This document shows, in pieces, positions 1-12,500 of a DNA stretch of 64,000 nt (position 1 is the first letter of the stretch; each line of letters begins with the position of its first letter). Under the pieces are notes generated by a model that saw only the letters and a program-made list of their open reading frames with translations, was not told where the DNA came from and did not search any database. The DNA comes from Acanthornis magna (taxonomy: Eukaryota > Chordata > Aves > Passeriformes > Acanthizidae): contig JAWUZG010000036.1 of assembly GCA_036785705.1 (NCBI GenBank), positions 16,549,501-16,613,500 on the forward strand, read 5' to 3'. Both the position numbers and the translations under genes were made by a program.

Positions 1-3000
1 TTTGAGAAGTGGCTGCAGCGTTAGCTTGAACTACCTGCAGATGAGAAAACTGTGAAATACAAAATTACAGGAAAGGACAGCTGAACCTGTCACCCAGCAG
101 AGGTTGCTGTCAGTGAAGAATGTCAAGGGATCAATGCAAAGAAGTTTCAGGATCAGGTCTGTTTTCCTCAGTGACTTGAGAGGATATTTAAAATTGCTCC
201 CAAAAGCACACAGGCAGATTTAAGGACTGGTGGAGCGGAGACTACTGTTGAAGCTCATGTAACCCAGATGGCATGACACCACTGTATATAAAATACAACT
301 TTTTAAGTACAGACATCCAACTGGTTGCCCACCTTGTGTATGGAGAGCTGCGAGGCCGAGTCTCACCCCTTTGTGGCTGTCTGCTGGGGAGAGCAGTCAG
401 CTGACTTGCTGTGCTGTTTGCATTTGGACTGCCATGATTTTGTAGGAGGGACTGGGCAAATTCCAATTTTTTGCAGGAAAAAAGGATCCTGAACAACTTA
501 GGTGCAGAGAAGAGAAGTCTTAAAGCCTTCAGATGGCACTGAGGATAAATGTTTTGGTTTCCTTCTTTGATGAGCAGGCAGAAAAGACCAGGTAGTGAAA
601 AGGCTCTCTAAGCTAGTGAAGAAAGCCTCACCAGGATCCAGTGCCTGGTGAACAGTAGTAGACAAATTAGAAGGTAGGGTTGTTTTTTTTTCTATTTTCA
701 GTGTCAGGTTTAAGTAACCGGAGGGATGGACAATCTTCCTCATACTGCTGTCAAATCCAGATGGTCTACGCTAATGGAAAATAGCTATGCTACTGAGGAG
801 ATGGGTGATGTGATACCCTGTGAGGCTTAGGTCAGACTAAACAATTGACTTGATTTTTCCAAAATCATCAGGAGAAGAGCAGTTGAGCAGACTTGAATTT
901 AGACATTTTGCAGTGATGTTGTTTTTTAATGCTGAGCTGAGTCACCGCTTAGTAACGTTTGTGCACAGAGACAGAAGCTAATCGCCCTCAGTCCAGCTTA
1001 ACTTCAGCTGTGCCGGTGCCTGGCAGTGGCTCACCCACAGTTCAACTCTCCGTGTAGCTTTCTTGCCTAGGTTCTGCCCTGTGGTGGCTGAGGGCAGGAA
1101 ACCCTCACCGGAAAGCATTATTCAGGCAGCATCTGGGCTGGCGTGACTTTTCTCTGAAGTCTGTTTTAATTTTGCACAGTCTGCAGTGTGAGACGTACTC
1201 CTAAAAGTAGGTCATCAGTTGATTAACTGGTATGTTGGTTCACAAAACCTCTTGGCTTAAGTCACAGGGTGAGCCTGAATATTAAATAACAAGCAGTGGA
1301 AAGCCAGTTAAGTCAGACAAAGGACAAAATAAAGCCTCTTTTTTTGTGAATTTAGTTACTTCAGAGGGACAGCTGTGTAATCATGTGACCAGTTGAAGAC
1401 GCCTTTGGAAAATGCATATGCATAACAGCAGTAGGTTTTCAATAATAGTCTGAGATCAGCTCCTAGCACTCAGGACACCTGGCGTCATACATCTCTTGTT
1501 TTCATGAACCAATGCACTAACAAAATGTTTGCTTCTAGACGCCCCTTCCTGAAACCAAAAATCAAGCAAGGGCAGGTGCGTAGCCACTTCAGAATCTTTT
1601 TCATGCAGGGCTGGCTGCTTTGCCTGTCCAGCCTGCTCGGACGCTGCCTGTAGCTGTGAGAGTAGATGTTTGGATGTTTTTGATAGACGCTGCTGTTAAC
1701 AGCTCACTGACTGCATTATCTGCAAATCTTATGGCCCAGATAATGCTGGTAGTCAAGTAATCAAGCAGTGCATGAAAAACTAAGCTGCTCTAGGCCCTCA
1801 TGAAAAGAAGCTTCAGCAAGGCACATTCCTGTGCTCCGTGGACAGGCTGGGAGGCACGCAGTCTCCCCAGACACTCTGGCCAGGCTGTCAGTTAGGAGGG
1901 AAGAAATTAGAAGCTGCTAAGTCTTCATTTCATTAAAGTATGCACATTTTTTCCCCCATTGTGCTCTTATTCCCTTTGATTTTTACCATTTCTGCTGAAG
2001 TCTCCCAAAAGGAAGTGCTTTGTTGTGATAAGCTTGATACTTGCCTATGGTTTGTATAATTTAAAAATACCATAGGCTATTTTGGGCAGTGATCCTGAAA
2101 CTCTTCACTTTAAGGACTACACAAAGTATTTTCTAATATGTTCAAGATCTTTTTGGAAATGTATGTGGAAAATACGTTCTAAAATCTCACTGTCTCTATA
2201 AAAGCAGCAGGCAAGATAGGTTCACTTACTTCTCAGTCTTGTATGTAAACAGTTACATGTGCTTAACATTACCTTCATACCTCATTCCACTGATTTATCA
2301 GATTGGATCACAGCTTACAAAAATCAAGACTTGAGTGTGTGGCAGATGTTAAGTGTGTGTTGGTGGAGTATTCATTGTTGGCAACCGATGGTTTGTATGC
2401 AAGTTGGTAAGCCTTCTTTTACCCTGTTTTGTTAACCCAGCTCTTGTTAACCATTGGTGCTCCCAGGCTGTTGTAAGATGGGACTGTGCAATATGTCCGG
2501 GCCTGCCTGGGCTTGGAAAAGTGGTTTGCATTAACTAGGGCTGTTATGTGTCTGCCTACTTCTGCTTTTTGCTGAGTGGATGTCAGAATTACTGTTCCTT
2601 GCATTGGCAGGCACCTAGAGCACTCAAATCAAATGAGGTGGTAGGAAAACACCACTGGAAACATCTGTTCAGAGAGGGGAGAAGGTGTGTATGACAGCTG
2701 CAAGACATTCACCTCTGCCTTCCCCTCCTGCCTGTGCACTGTGCCCTCACGTAAAATGGTAGAACTGTTGCTGCCGCTGCATAATAAATCAGCAGCTGAG
2801 AATTGATACGTAATTTTCACTGGGTTTTATTTTAAAGCCATTAGGTTGCTTTATTTGGTCCCCCCAAGCAGAAGAAAGAACTGTCAGGACTCACGAGGTG
2901 CCAGAGCAAGGGTAGGAGTGAGTGAGAGGCTGGCAGAGGAGTCAGATCAGTCTGAACTGGAAGGATCCCTGAGTCCAGCTCTTAAGTGAATGGCTTATGT

Positions 3001-6000
3001 GGGGATCATACCCACAACTCTGGCGTCATTAGGAGAAAGGCTGGGGGGAGCCAGGGGTTGTTAAGCCAGCCTGGCTACCAGAAGAAATGTATGTGAAACG
3101 TGCTTTGGATATATTTTAACAGAAAAATTTCCCACACAGCTTTCCACAGCTGCTGTTGTGAAACCAGTCAAGTCAGCCATCATCCAGACAGCTCAAATCC
3201 TGGTGCAGTCTGTTTTCAAATATATTAGGTTTTCAGATTCTGGGGTCTCAGGCAAGCTGGTGCTGTACCCTCTGCGAGCTCCAAAAGAGTAGCTCTGATC
3301 AAAGCAGGCGGCTGGTCTGTGCTGTGGCATCGTGGCGGATTAGTGAGAGGGAGCTGGCTGATGGTGAGTGTTTGTGGAAAGCATAAATATTTGCCTAGTG
3401 TTTGTAATTATTGTCAGACTGTGGTGTTCACCCAGTGAGGAGATGTAAAGCTGGAGAGAGAGCCGTGCTGGCTGTGCTTGCTGCCTGACTTGTGGGAGCC
3501 TTTGGATGAGAAGGACTTGAAGCCAGAGCCTGCTGCAGTATGACAAACTCCTGCCCAGAGCAGCAGGGCTTTCAGGTGCCATTGTGCTGGGCTCTTGGAG
3601 AAGCTGGGCTTGCGAGGATCATGAGACTGAAGGACATCTATACATACAGACCTAGATTTTCAAGGCCTGCCTGCTGGCAGTGGTCACAGACTAGCATTGT
3701 TTTTTGGGTTGTCTCAGTCCTAAAAACTGCACAGGGCCTGCCTCCTGCAGAACCACATTCTTTGAAGGAGCTTTTGTTCAACAGTAAGCTGCATCTGTAT
3801 AAGATTTTTGATATTACTTCCTTTTTTTCACAGTGTGTTTTTTGTAACATGACGAAAACTTGTTGCCAGCTTGTGGTGGGTTTTGAGCCCCTGGGCAGAC
3901 CTTTGCTGCAGTCGAAAGGCAGAGGAGAAGTGAGATGGGTCGTGCCTGCAGTAAAGCATGTGGCATCAGAGTATCTGTGTAGCTTTGCTGCATGTTGACC
4001 GAAACTTTTTAAGAGAGAACTCTTTGTATATGTGGGCTTTGAAGTTGGTCACCCAAAGATAATATCTTTGAAACCTCTTGGGTCAGTAGGTTGTGGTCAG
4101 CATCTTACTCTTTGGGACAGAGGCTGTTCTCATTTATTTTTGGGTAACACCTATTTCATCGTAGCCTACTCTGGAATGTTGGTGGCACAGTTTAAAAAAG
4201 AAAAAGGAAAAAAGACTCACAAGAAAACCCCAAACCACCAAATTTGGGACTGTGGCTGAATAATCTAACCAACTTTCTATGGTTTCCATGGCTATTCAGA
4301 GTGCTTAAAGAGGTGCATCTGGACGAAGATGGAAATATTGGTATTTTTCACAAATATTTCCTATTTATTGGGTATGTGCTCAGTATTAGAAACTATCATT
4401 AAAGTCTAAGTAATGTGGAAAAGTACATAAATGAATTATATATTCTATTTAAGTATTTGTTGCTTTAAGTAGCAGCTCCAGGGACCCAGGAGTAGAATAA
4501 CAGACGTTGCTGGATGTAGATGAGATTTTACTGGCAGAGCTCTCTAGCACCTGGTGTAGGAAAATGTTTTTCTCCTTACAAATGCCAAAGCTGCATACCT
4601 TTTCACTTCTATACTGTACTTGTTAATGTTATGCTAAGGCCAACTGTTGAAGTTCATTGTGGATACTTTGGATTGGGCTGATACCAAATCCTTTCAGCTT
4701 AAAAGGGCCTTTGGTCTTAATATTTCGGTTTTGGTTATAATTCTGAAGTGGGTGAATTACAGTTTTCTGGTATGCATTTGTTTTGAAATGTTGTTACTCC
4801 GTTTGTTTGCTAAATCAGTAACTTTCCATAGCTTCCATATTTCCTGGACTTGTGTTGGTAAAAAGTATGTAATTTCACTACCTATAAAAAATGGAATTGC
4901 CATTCAACCACTACTGCCTTCTATTTTGAAAGTATACTTGCTCGATGTGCTTTTGCACATGGTGTTTTTAATTTCCAGCTTTGGTGCCAACATGAGCCCA
5001 TTCTGTTTATTCCCCGTAGCTGGAGCTCTGTGTTTTGGGGAGGATTTCTGTTCTGCAGCAGCAGCAGTTTTAGCAGCTGCGTGCTTTGAGGCCCCGTCTC
5101 CTCTGGCATGAGATCCAGCGGCGAAGTGAGAGAAGAGCAGTGTGGGAGCTGGGTCGGACTGTCCCCATTTTATGTCTTCTGCTACTGAAGAGCTGTTGCT
5201 GAGCAGGGGAAGGGCCTGTCTGCCACCCCTGTCTTGGGGGCTGAAGACAGGAAGCATGAGCTTGAGTGTTGCAGAGATAGTCATGGCAAGGAAACGATAA
5301 ACTGGGAGTCTTTTCAAGAGGCTTCTTCAAAATGATTTGGGGTTCTTAGAGCAATCAGTCTGGTTGTGAGAATCTGTGGAGTGAGATAGATGTGTCTGCA
5401 AACACATATGAAACCCTCTGCCCTTTATTAGACAAGTCATTGACGCTGGCAGAGGAAATGTCCTGGGAGGAAAATAGTGCCATGATGATTGGGCACCTGA
5501 AGGGACATGCAACCAGTGGAGTTTGCCTGGATGACTCAAATGTGGCACCTGTGGATTTTCAATCCCTTGGCAGCCTTGTGCAGCTGCTTGCTGAAAGCAG
5601 AGGGTCCTCTGAATGTTCCCCTGGTCCCTCCAAAAGCTGAGGAAACACTGATAAAAGGCAGCCTTGGTATGCTCGAGCACCAGGCTCCGGTGGCACACCG
5701 TACCTGGCCACAGCCCTGGAAAATGGGAGTGTGGGGGAATGAGGTTACTCTGGGTTGGCAGCAGTGGGACATGGGAGGGCGGCTCCCTGCTCCTGGCTGC
5801 CTGCTGATGTCCAAAAATCCCTCCTGTGGTCATGGCTGGTGGGTTAAGCACAGGAACCATATGGAGCTGCTGCCTATTGCAAGGAAGGGCCTGGCCATGC
5901 ACAGCAGTGCCTTATGTATATAAATAAGGCTTACCTTTTTATTTTATATATGCCTTTTCTAAAAGTAGAAGGCAGGGAAGGTGAATCCAGGTTCTTTGAA

Positions 6001-6420
6001 AGTCAGTGTTACTGCTGACAGCAAGAAAATAATGACCATCAATCTAGATCCCTTTCAGGATTTATCCAGTACCTTTTTCCTTGTGGAATAAGGTAATTAC
6101 ATGCTTTTTTCTATGCTTCGTGGTTTTTATCTTGGTGGACCCTCAGTTGTGGGTAGAAAAAAACTAAAATACACAAGGAAATCTGTCTCATCCTTAACAA
6201 ATCTGGGAAAGCTAGAAACTGATGTGCTTAAAACTAGTGAGTTTTGATAAAAGAGACAACCTGCTTCCACTTAAATGCTGCTCAGCTGGAAGGAGAGGAC
6301 TTGAGAAATTCTGGAGTTCTTCAGGATGTCTCCCAACTTCCCTGTCTGACTTTTGCAATAGAATTCTTAAGGTGGAGGGTTTTGGTGGGTTTTTGACTTG
6401 TGTTTCTTCTTACTTTCCAG
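1..6420 (+). other. SERINC5 intron 1, 3' part (no coding exon seen)
   Basis: The first visible coding exon begins at 6421 in phase 0 after a polypyrimidine tract and CAG. Its first residue corresponds to about residue 10 of human SERINC5, so a short first coding exon is still missing. I found no ATG followed by a short cysteine-bearing peptide ending at a GT donor, and no GC-rich promoter-like region here. I therefore read the stretch as the 3' part of intron 1, which is very long in mammals. It holds a degraded tRNA-like SINE at 2943-3033; nothing else is recognisable. The open frames here have no family resemblance. Confidence 0.75.
2943..3033 (-). repeat. Truncated tRNA-Ile-derived SINE with CR1-like tail (TguSINE1-like)
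   Basis: Read on the minus strand, 3033-2990 resembles the 3' half of a tRNA-Ile gene: anticodon-arm remnant (CCTAATGACGCCAGAG), T arm with a degraded B box (GTGGGTATGATCCCCAC, close to GTGGGTTCGATCCCCAC), then the acceptor end. About 45 bases follow, with GAGCTGGACTCAGGGATCC and CTTCCAGTTCAGACT, which resemble the 3' tail of CR1 LINEs. A tRNA-Ile head fused to a CR1 tail is the known structure of TguSINE1. The 5' tRNA half (D arm and A box) is missing, so the copy is truncated and cannot be an active pol III gene. Family assignment is from memory and not searched. Confidence 0.6.
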
Positions 6421-6588
6421 TTGGCCTGCTGCTGCGGTACTGCTGCTTGTTCCTTGTGCTGCAAATGCTGCCCCAAGATAAAACAGTCAACCAGCACCCG
6501 CTTCATGTACGCGCTGTACTTCATCCTGGTGACCATCATCTGCTGTGTCATGATGTCAACAACAGTAGCTAATGAAATGAAAACCCAC
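6421..6588 (+). CDS. SERINC5: SERINC5 exon 2: cysteine-rich N-terminus and TM1
   Basis: 168 nt, 56 codons, phase 0 at both ends. Preceded by TTACTTTCCAG and followed by donor gtaagt at 6589. It encodes a cysteine-rich cytosolic segment ([18 protein letters not shown]) typical of the family, then the first membrane segment ([18 protein letters not shown]). With a 9-residue exon 1 these would be residues 10-65. Confidence 0.95.
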
Positions 6589-9500
6589 GTAAGTAACAAA
6601 AATGCAGTCACTGCTGCCCCTGGAAGAAAATGGGGCTCCTTCCACAGTTCTTTGTGTATAGGGGCGCTCCCTCAGAAGAGGCGGTCGATTTCCTCCACCC
6701 ATCCACTTCCAAACCCAGATGGGATGATTTTCCATGCTCAGTCTCTTGATTTTTCCATGCTTAGCCTCTTCCTGTCACCCATTGAGTATGTTTCACAACA
6801 GGAAGAGCCAAGGCCTAGCATCCTTCCTCTCTGGTGCAGAAATCCGCTGCAGTGAGCCCACCCCAGGTTTGCTGTGCAGGCAGTGTCACAAGAGGGAGAA
6901 GTATTAGGGAACTTGTTTTAGCAGAACAAATCAGTTCAGTCTAACCCTGATTTTGACTCTGGCAGCTTTTTTAGTAGCAGAAGAAGCAAATTAGAAAATA
7001 ACTCTTCAAGTGTTGCAATTTTAATTCTGCCTTCCTGGTATGAGGGACTACTGCAAAGCACAATGCTGCAGAGCCTTTACAAGGGGTTTTCTTCAGTGTG
7101 TGTTGAATCATTGTGTTCACATGGCCTCTAACCACAGCAAATATGGTTCATCTGTAATTATCTTTTTAATTAAAGAGCTTCAAAAGCATGAAAGGAGCTG
7201 TGGCTAAAGCTAGATTTTAAAACTCAAGTTTCTTTCAGAGTCTTAATATAACTTTCCTAAGCTTAATGCTCACCAGCCTGGTTTTGCTCACACACTGGTC
7301 CTGTTGTACCACATATTTGGTTTGGTTTCATAAGCCACCCAAGTAGCACAAATCCTCTCTCTCACCCGCTGCAAACTACAATAATAAAAGTCTGCTTTTA
7401 AGTAGAGGGAACAAGGGCTGCATTGCTTAATTCTTAAAAATGAAGGTTCTGCACCAAATGCGTCATTGGGCCCGCTTTGGAGTTGTGTATGCGCTTGTCT
7501 TGGAGGTTCAGACGGCTTCCCTCAGTGTGGGCATTTAGTTGTTTTGTGCTCCTCTCCCAAGGAGTGCTGTGGGTGCATGGAGAGGGCTCCCTGCTCGTTG
7601 AACCGGTTGCTGAACGAGCTGATGCCCTGGTTGCATTCTGCAGTTGACTTTCAGTCATCTCTGAAGCACTTCCCTCCACAGCATCCCAAATGCAGAAACT
7701 GGTGGCAGCTCCTGCTTCCTGCAACACAGATGAACCAGCAGGTTTATAGCAGGCTAATCTGAGGGCTTCCGTACTCTGCCACCCATCACCTTTCTTTCTT
7801 CCCATTGTAACCTCTTTGTACGTTCTGTCTTAATTTTCTTTCATTTAATGGCACTTTGCATGAGTTATCCTAGTGCCACCTTCTTACCTTGGGCCACCAT
7901 AAATTGATGACCACCCTATAGGAGCATCCAGTACAGACATGGTGCTTGCTTGTGAGCTGTGACTTAAAAACTGTTCAGCATGTGCGTGCTGAAATTGCTT
8001 GCCAGGAATTACTTTGACTTACTGGATGCTTAGCTTGGCAATAAAGTGAATAACCCAAGGAACCTAAGTGTGTGGGAGACAAATTATGTGCTCATATCCA
8101 AATTTCATAAAGTTATTTTCCATCAGTAGTGTGGTTTTAATGCAGCTTGTATCCCAACAAAAAATACTCACTCTTTATCCAACAGAAAAGCAATTCAAGA
8201 AGCCTTCAACAACATGCTTTTCAGCATTGCCAAATTTCTTTTCCAGTTCATAGTCTTGAAATCTCAGTGTGGGAAGAAATGGCACAAAGAGTAGCTGTTA
8301 GTGTGAAGTGGAAAGATAATCACTCTCTTAGTTTAGAGCATTTGATGTCTTTGAATGGGAAATGAACCATCTGAAAGTAGGCTTTCTTTATCTGCTCTCT
8401 AATTTAATAATTATGTTCAGGGCTGTTAGAAGTTCAAAGACCCCTGAAGCTAATTCAGCACAGTTGTAATAGAGTGCACCTTGAAAATATTTGTTTAGAC
8501 TAACTAGTGTCAGCTTCCCAATGATGAACTGTGTTTTGAAAGTGCTGTGCACTTACTGATTCCTTTGCTTTTGGCTGGATCATGGAACACTCCTAGCTCC
8601 TGAAGCCAGACTGTAAGCGAATACTTCGCGTGATGTTTTTGGGGCCTCACCCTCTCTTTTATTGAGAGAATACAGATTTTTGGTGAATCTTAATTAGATT
8701 TCTTTTTTTGAATTTTTGAATTTAGGTAAAGAATTTCAAATGGTAGTGCAGTCCTTTACAGAGCTATAATCTTGGCAAAGAATCATGTGTCTCTTTTACC
8801 AGTGTAGAGTTCAAATACTCATGCTGATCTTACATGAATGGAATATCTTATTTTGTCAGTGAGAGGTGTTTTTTTTTTTCTCTTTAGTTATTTTGCTATA
8901 AGTTCCCAAATCTATGGTAGTAGGTCTCTGGGGAAAAAAGCAAGAGGCACAGGAGGAACAGGGAAGAAGCTGGTGGTTATATCCAGGAAAGTATTTTGGA
9001 TAGTAGAATGTAAAATAGATTTTGCAGGGGCAACATTGTGATCAAGGCAAAAGATGGGTGTTAATCAGTCAATGGGGTGATGGGGACAGAAATACAGAAA
9101 ATACCAATATGAAGTTACACAAAATGCTTTAGAGACTTGACTCTGTTCCAAAATGAAGCAAAGCAGGACCCAGCTTGAAGTGCTTCTGTACCTTGATCCA
9201 TATATTGTTTTGTTTTTCCTGTTATGCTGGTTATTTTAAAAAACAGATACAGCTCTACTCACATATGCTCTTTTGAAGCAAAACCTTACATTTCACAGGC
9301 TTTGAAAGGATAATTGAAAGAAGGAAAGGGAAAGAATTGTTTTGGTCTCTCAAAACAATGTTTTGATTTTTTTTAAATTAAATTTTAATGTTCAAGATCT
9401 TTTAAAACTAGTGGTTTTAGTCTAAAGGTATTAATGTCCTACTTAAATAATGAAAAGAAAAATAAGAAAGATGTTTTCAGGAAAACAAACACCAGTAAAA

Positions 9501-12500
9501 ACTCAGTTCAGTTGTGTGAAAGCATTTCAGTACTAGGTGGTCAGTCACATGTTCTGAAAAAACACACTTTCAGGATTATTTCCCCAGCTAGGTTTCTATC
9601 TTGGCCCTTAACTGCATTATTGTATGTTATACCCCAAATATGCTATGAGAAACAAGAGTTCTGACTGCAGCTGCCCATTGTGTATCTCCCATAAAAATTT
9701 AGCCGTAGATTCAGGATTACACGTGTTCTGGTCTGATTGTTTCTTGGTTTCTTACTTCATTTCTTAAGTGCCCAGGACAGGTGATTTTACCTGGGGTTTT
9801 TTGCCCTTGCTTTCCTACTTACACAGATTTTTTTCGTGCTTCCTCTGTTTCCATAATAAGGTTTGCCTCCTTGGATGAGGACATCCAGATGAAAGCAGGT
9901 GCCTTCAGGCCTGTTTCTACACAATTCTTTCTTCCTGATCCCATCTGATGCTCTGTGCCGTGCACCTGCACTCACACTTTTGGGTGCTGACAGACCCCAC
10001 CCTGTCTGGCCAGGGCCTGATGCAGCGTGTCTGTGTTGGCTTCTTGCACCCAGAAGGTTTCGTGTGCCTGCAGCTGGCAGTGAGAGGAGAGCAAGTCTGG
10101 GGTGCCCTGTTTCTGTAGATGTTGCTCAAAGTTGTTGATATACCTGAGGGCTTCAGTGCATGTGGGAGAATTGCCAGCTTTGCTGTGATAGCATCATTGC
10201 TTGCACAGCAGCTGAGGCGTTTGTGTTATTGGAACGGATACTGAGTTTCTGCAATAAGAATGCTTTGTCCTCTACTCGGAGGCCAAAGAATTTAGCTTCT
10301 GCTGCTTTTAAAGGTAGGAAAGTAGCTATTCCACTGTATCTTGGCAAATAACTGATCTGTGACTTAACAGCTGTCAAAAATATCCAGCAAATGGAAAGCG
10401 TGGTAAATCACATAGGGTGGGCAGGCTTGTCAGCAGCTGAACATGTTTCAGAGATACAGATTGAAAACAAAATCAATCTTTTTTGTCTTTCACTGATGTC
10501 ACATAAGCCTTGATCAATTGTTCCCAGCAGTAGACCATCCTTTCAGAAAAACATGCCCTTTTTATTACATCACTCCTATTGTCTCCAGCATTTTGTTTGT
10601 GTTTATTACCTGTTGGGGTTTCCAAGAATTTGGTTTTATTCTTGCTTTGTTCCTTCAGGACCACGGGTCTCCTAAAAGGGCATTCAGTCCCACAGGACTG
10701 TTCCATGGCCATCACTTTTTACTGCATAAGTGTGGTGAATACTACATGGTTGCTGAGCTCTTTGTTTCTTGTGTAGGGCAAACTGAGCTGTTGTTCTTGT
10801 GAATCCATCTATTTTCTCTCAGCCAGGCCTGTAATGAATTTAATACTTACAGGAGGAAAGAACATAAGGAGTCAAAAATCCCATCAAGATCTATGTAGAA
10901 ACCTATGCAATTAAAGAAGATGTCTATTTATTTCTGGTTACCCAGTGATCTGTTTTTAATTAGCTAGTCAATTAATCAAGTTCTGTGGTATTTTTATTTT
11001 GTTTTGTTATGTAAGTCTTGTAAGTAAAGTGAACAGATCTTTTAGAAATCTATCTCCTTGGTGAGTACTGTCATCTATATCAAACAAGTAATTTTCCCAG
11101 AAATATTTTTAGTTCAATATTGTGCTGCTTTCTAACCTCTCCTGATTGATGGTTATTACAAGCCAAGAACAGGAAAGCATTAATTGATAGCTCACTGGCT
11201 TTCTCTGGCATTGCTGTGGCCCCTTGGCTTGCCCTGGCATCACTGTGGTTGTTGATAGTTCTCATAATTATTCCAGTCAATCCATTTGCTCATTCTGAAT
11301 GCTGGCATGTTTGCCCAGTCTGACATTTCATTGCCTTCCAAGACCTGGGAAAAGTGTTCGCTGATGCTCCAGACAATTTCTCAGGAGCTTTCCAAAAACT
11401 CTTGGATGTGAATTAGCCACAGCTCTTCAGCTTCTTTACACAGTGGCTGTTCGCCTCTGAGTTACAGCTGAAAGAGCAGCTCGGAGTGGCCCAGCTTGAA
11501 TCCATTCTCATAACACCACACAGCTGTGCTGAGACCAGTTTTCATCTCCTCAGCTGGCTCTAGCCCACCTAAGATCAGCTCCACATTGTAGTTAGGTTTG
11601 CAGCCCTTAGCTCAGCAACTCAGTGCTGCTGTGTGCTGCTTCTTTCTGAGAAACTGCTAGGAGGGTTGTTGAGCTCCTGACTGCCTTGGATTCCTGGAAC
11701 ACGGATGGAAGTTACATACTCTCCTGAGAGGCAGGCTTCCAGAGCCTGGTGGCTGGAAGCTGGCAGTTTACTTGTTTATCCCTTGTTTCCTGCATCTCAG
11801 AGGGCTTTCTACCCAGCCGGGAATGCTGCCTGATGGCTAGCACCCAGGCCCTGTTGTTTTTTTCATTGTCATGGCTTTGTGTACTGACCTGCCTGCTGAG
11901 TGAAGGGGTTTCCTTTGCCATAGCTATTGATTTGTGCATGTTGCATCCTGCCACACATTATCTCTTTCTCCTCCAGTCACCTGTACAGGTAGCAGCAGTC
12001 AGCTCCAGAGAGTTTAATAATGTTGTTCAACTGGTCTTTCTGGCCTCAGCTGAGGGCTGTAAACATACAGAGAGGCCCTTTTTTCTTTGAAATGGACAGT
12101 GGTTTTCTAATTAAATTCCTGTGTTTCTGTGCAGCTGAATGGCTCCCTGGCTGTGAGGGGCGGATGTCTGCACAGAGGTGCCTCACAGCAGCAGGTCCTG
12201 GCCACACAGACCTGTTTTTTTGAGCACCCAGCATCGTGTTCATGTGGTGAAACTGAAGCCAAAATGTGCAGCTGTTTGCTTTCCTCTCACAGGGAAAGGC
12301 CTCAAAGGCAAATATTTAATGAGTCAAGAGAGGCAGGAATATTCCACCTTTCTGTTAATTGAAAACAAAATCAGGTCAACTGGCACAACTCCCTTTCAGA
12401 AGCTGTGATGGAGAGCAGGCTGATTGCTGTCTCTGTGACACTTGGGTGTGCTTCAGTCTGTATTTCAGCCTGGGGCAGCACAAGCCCCTGGTATGTCTCA

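Noticed and set aside
2943..3033. Functional tRNA-Ile gene
   Set aside because: Only the 3' half of a tRNA-like sequence is present, its B box is altered and it is fused to a CR1-type tail, so it is a SINE remnant.
5327..5902. 191-codon minus-strand open frame
   Set aside because: The longest isolated frame in the left part, but its His/Pro/Gln-rich composition resembles no known protein and no exon structure supports it.
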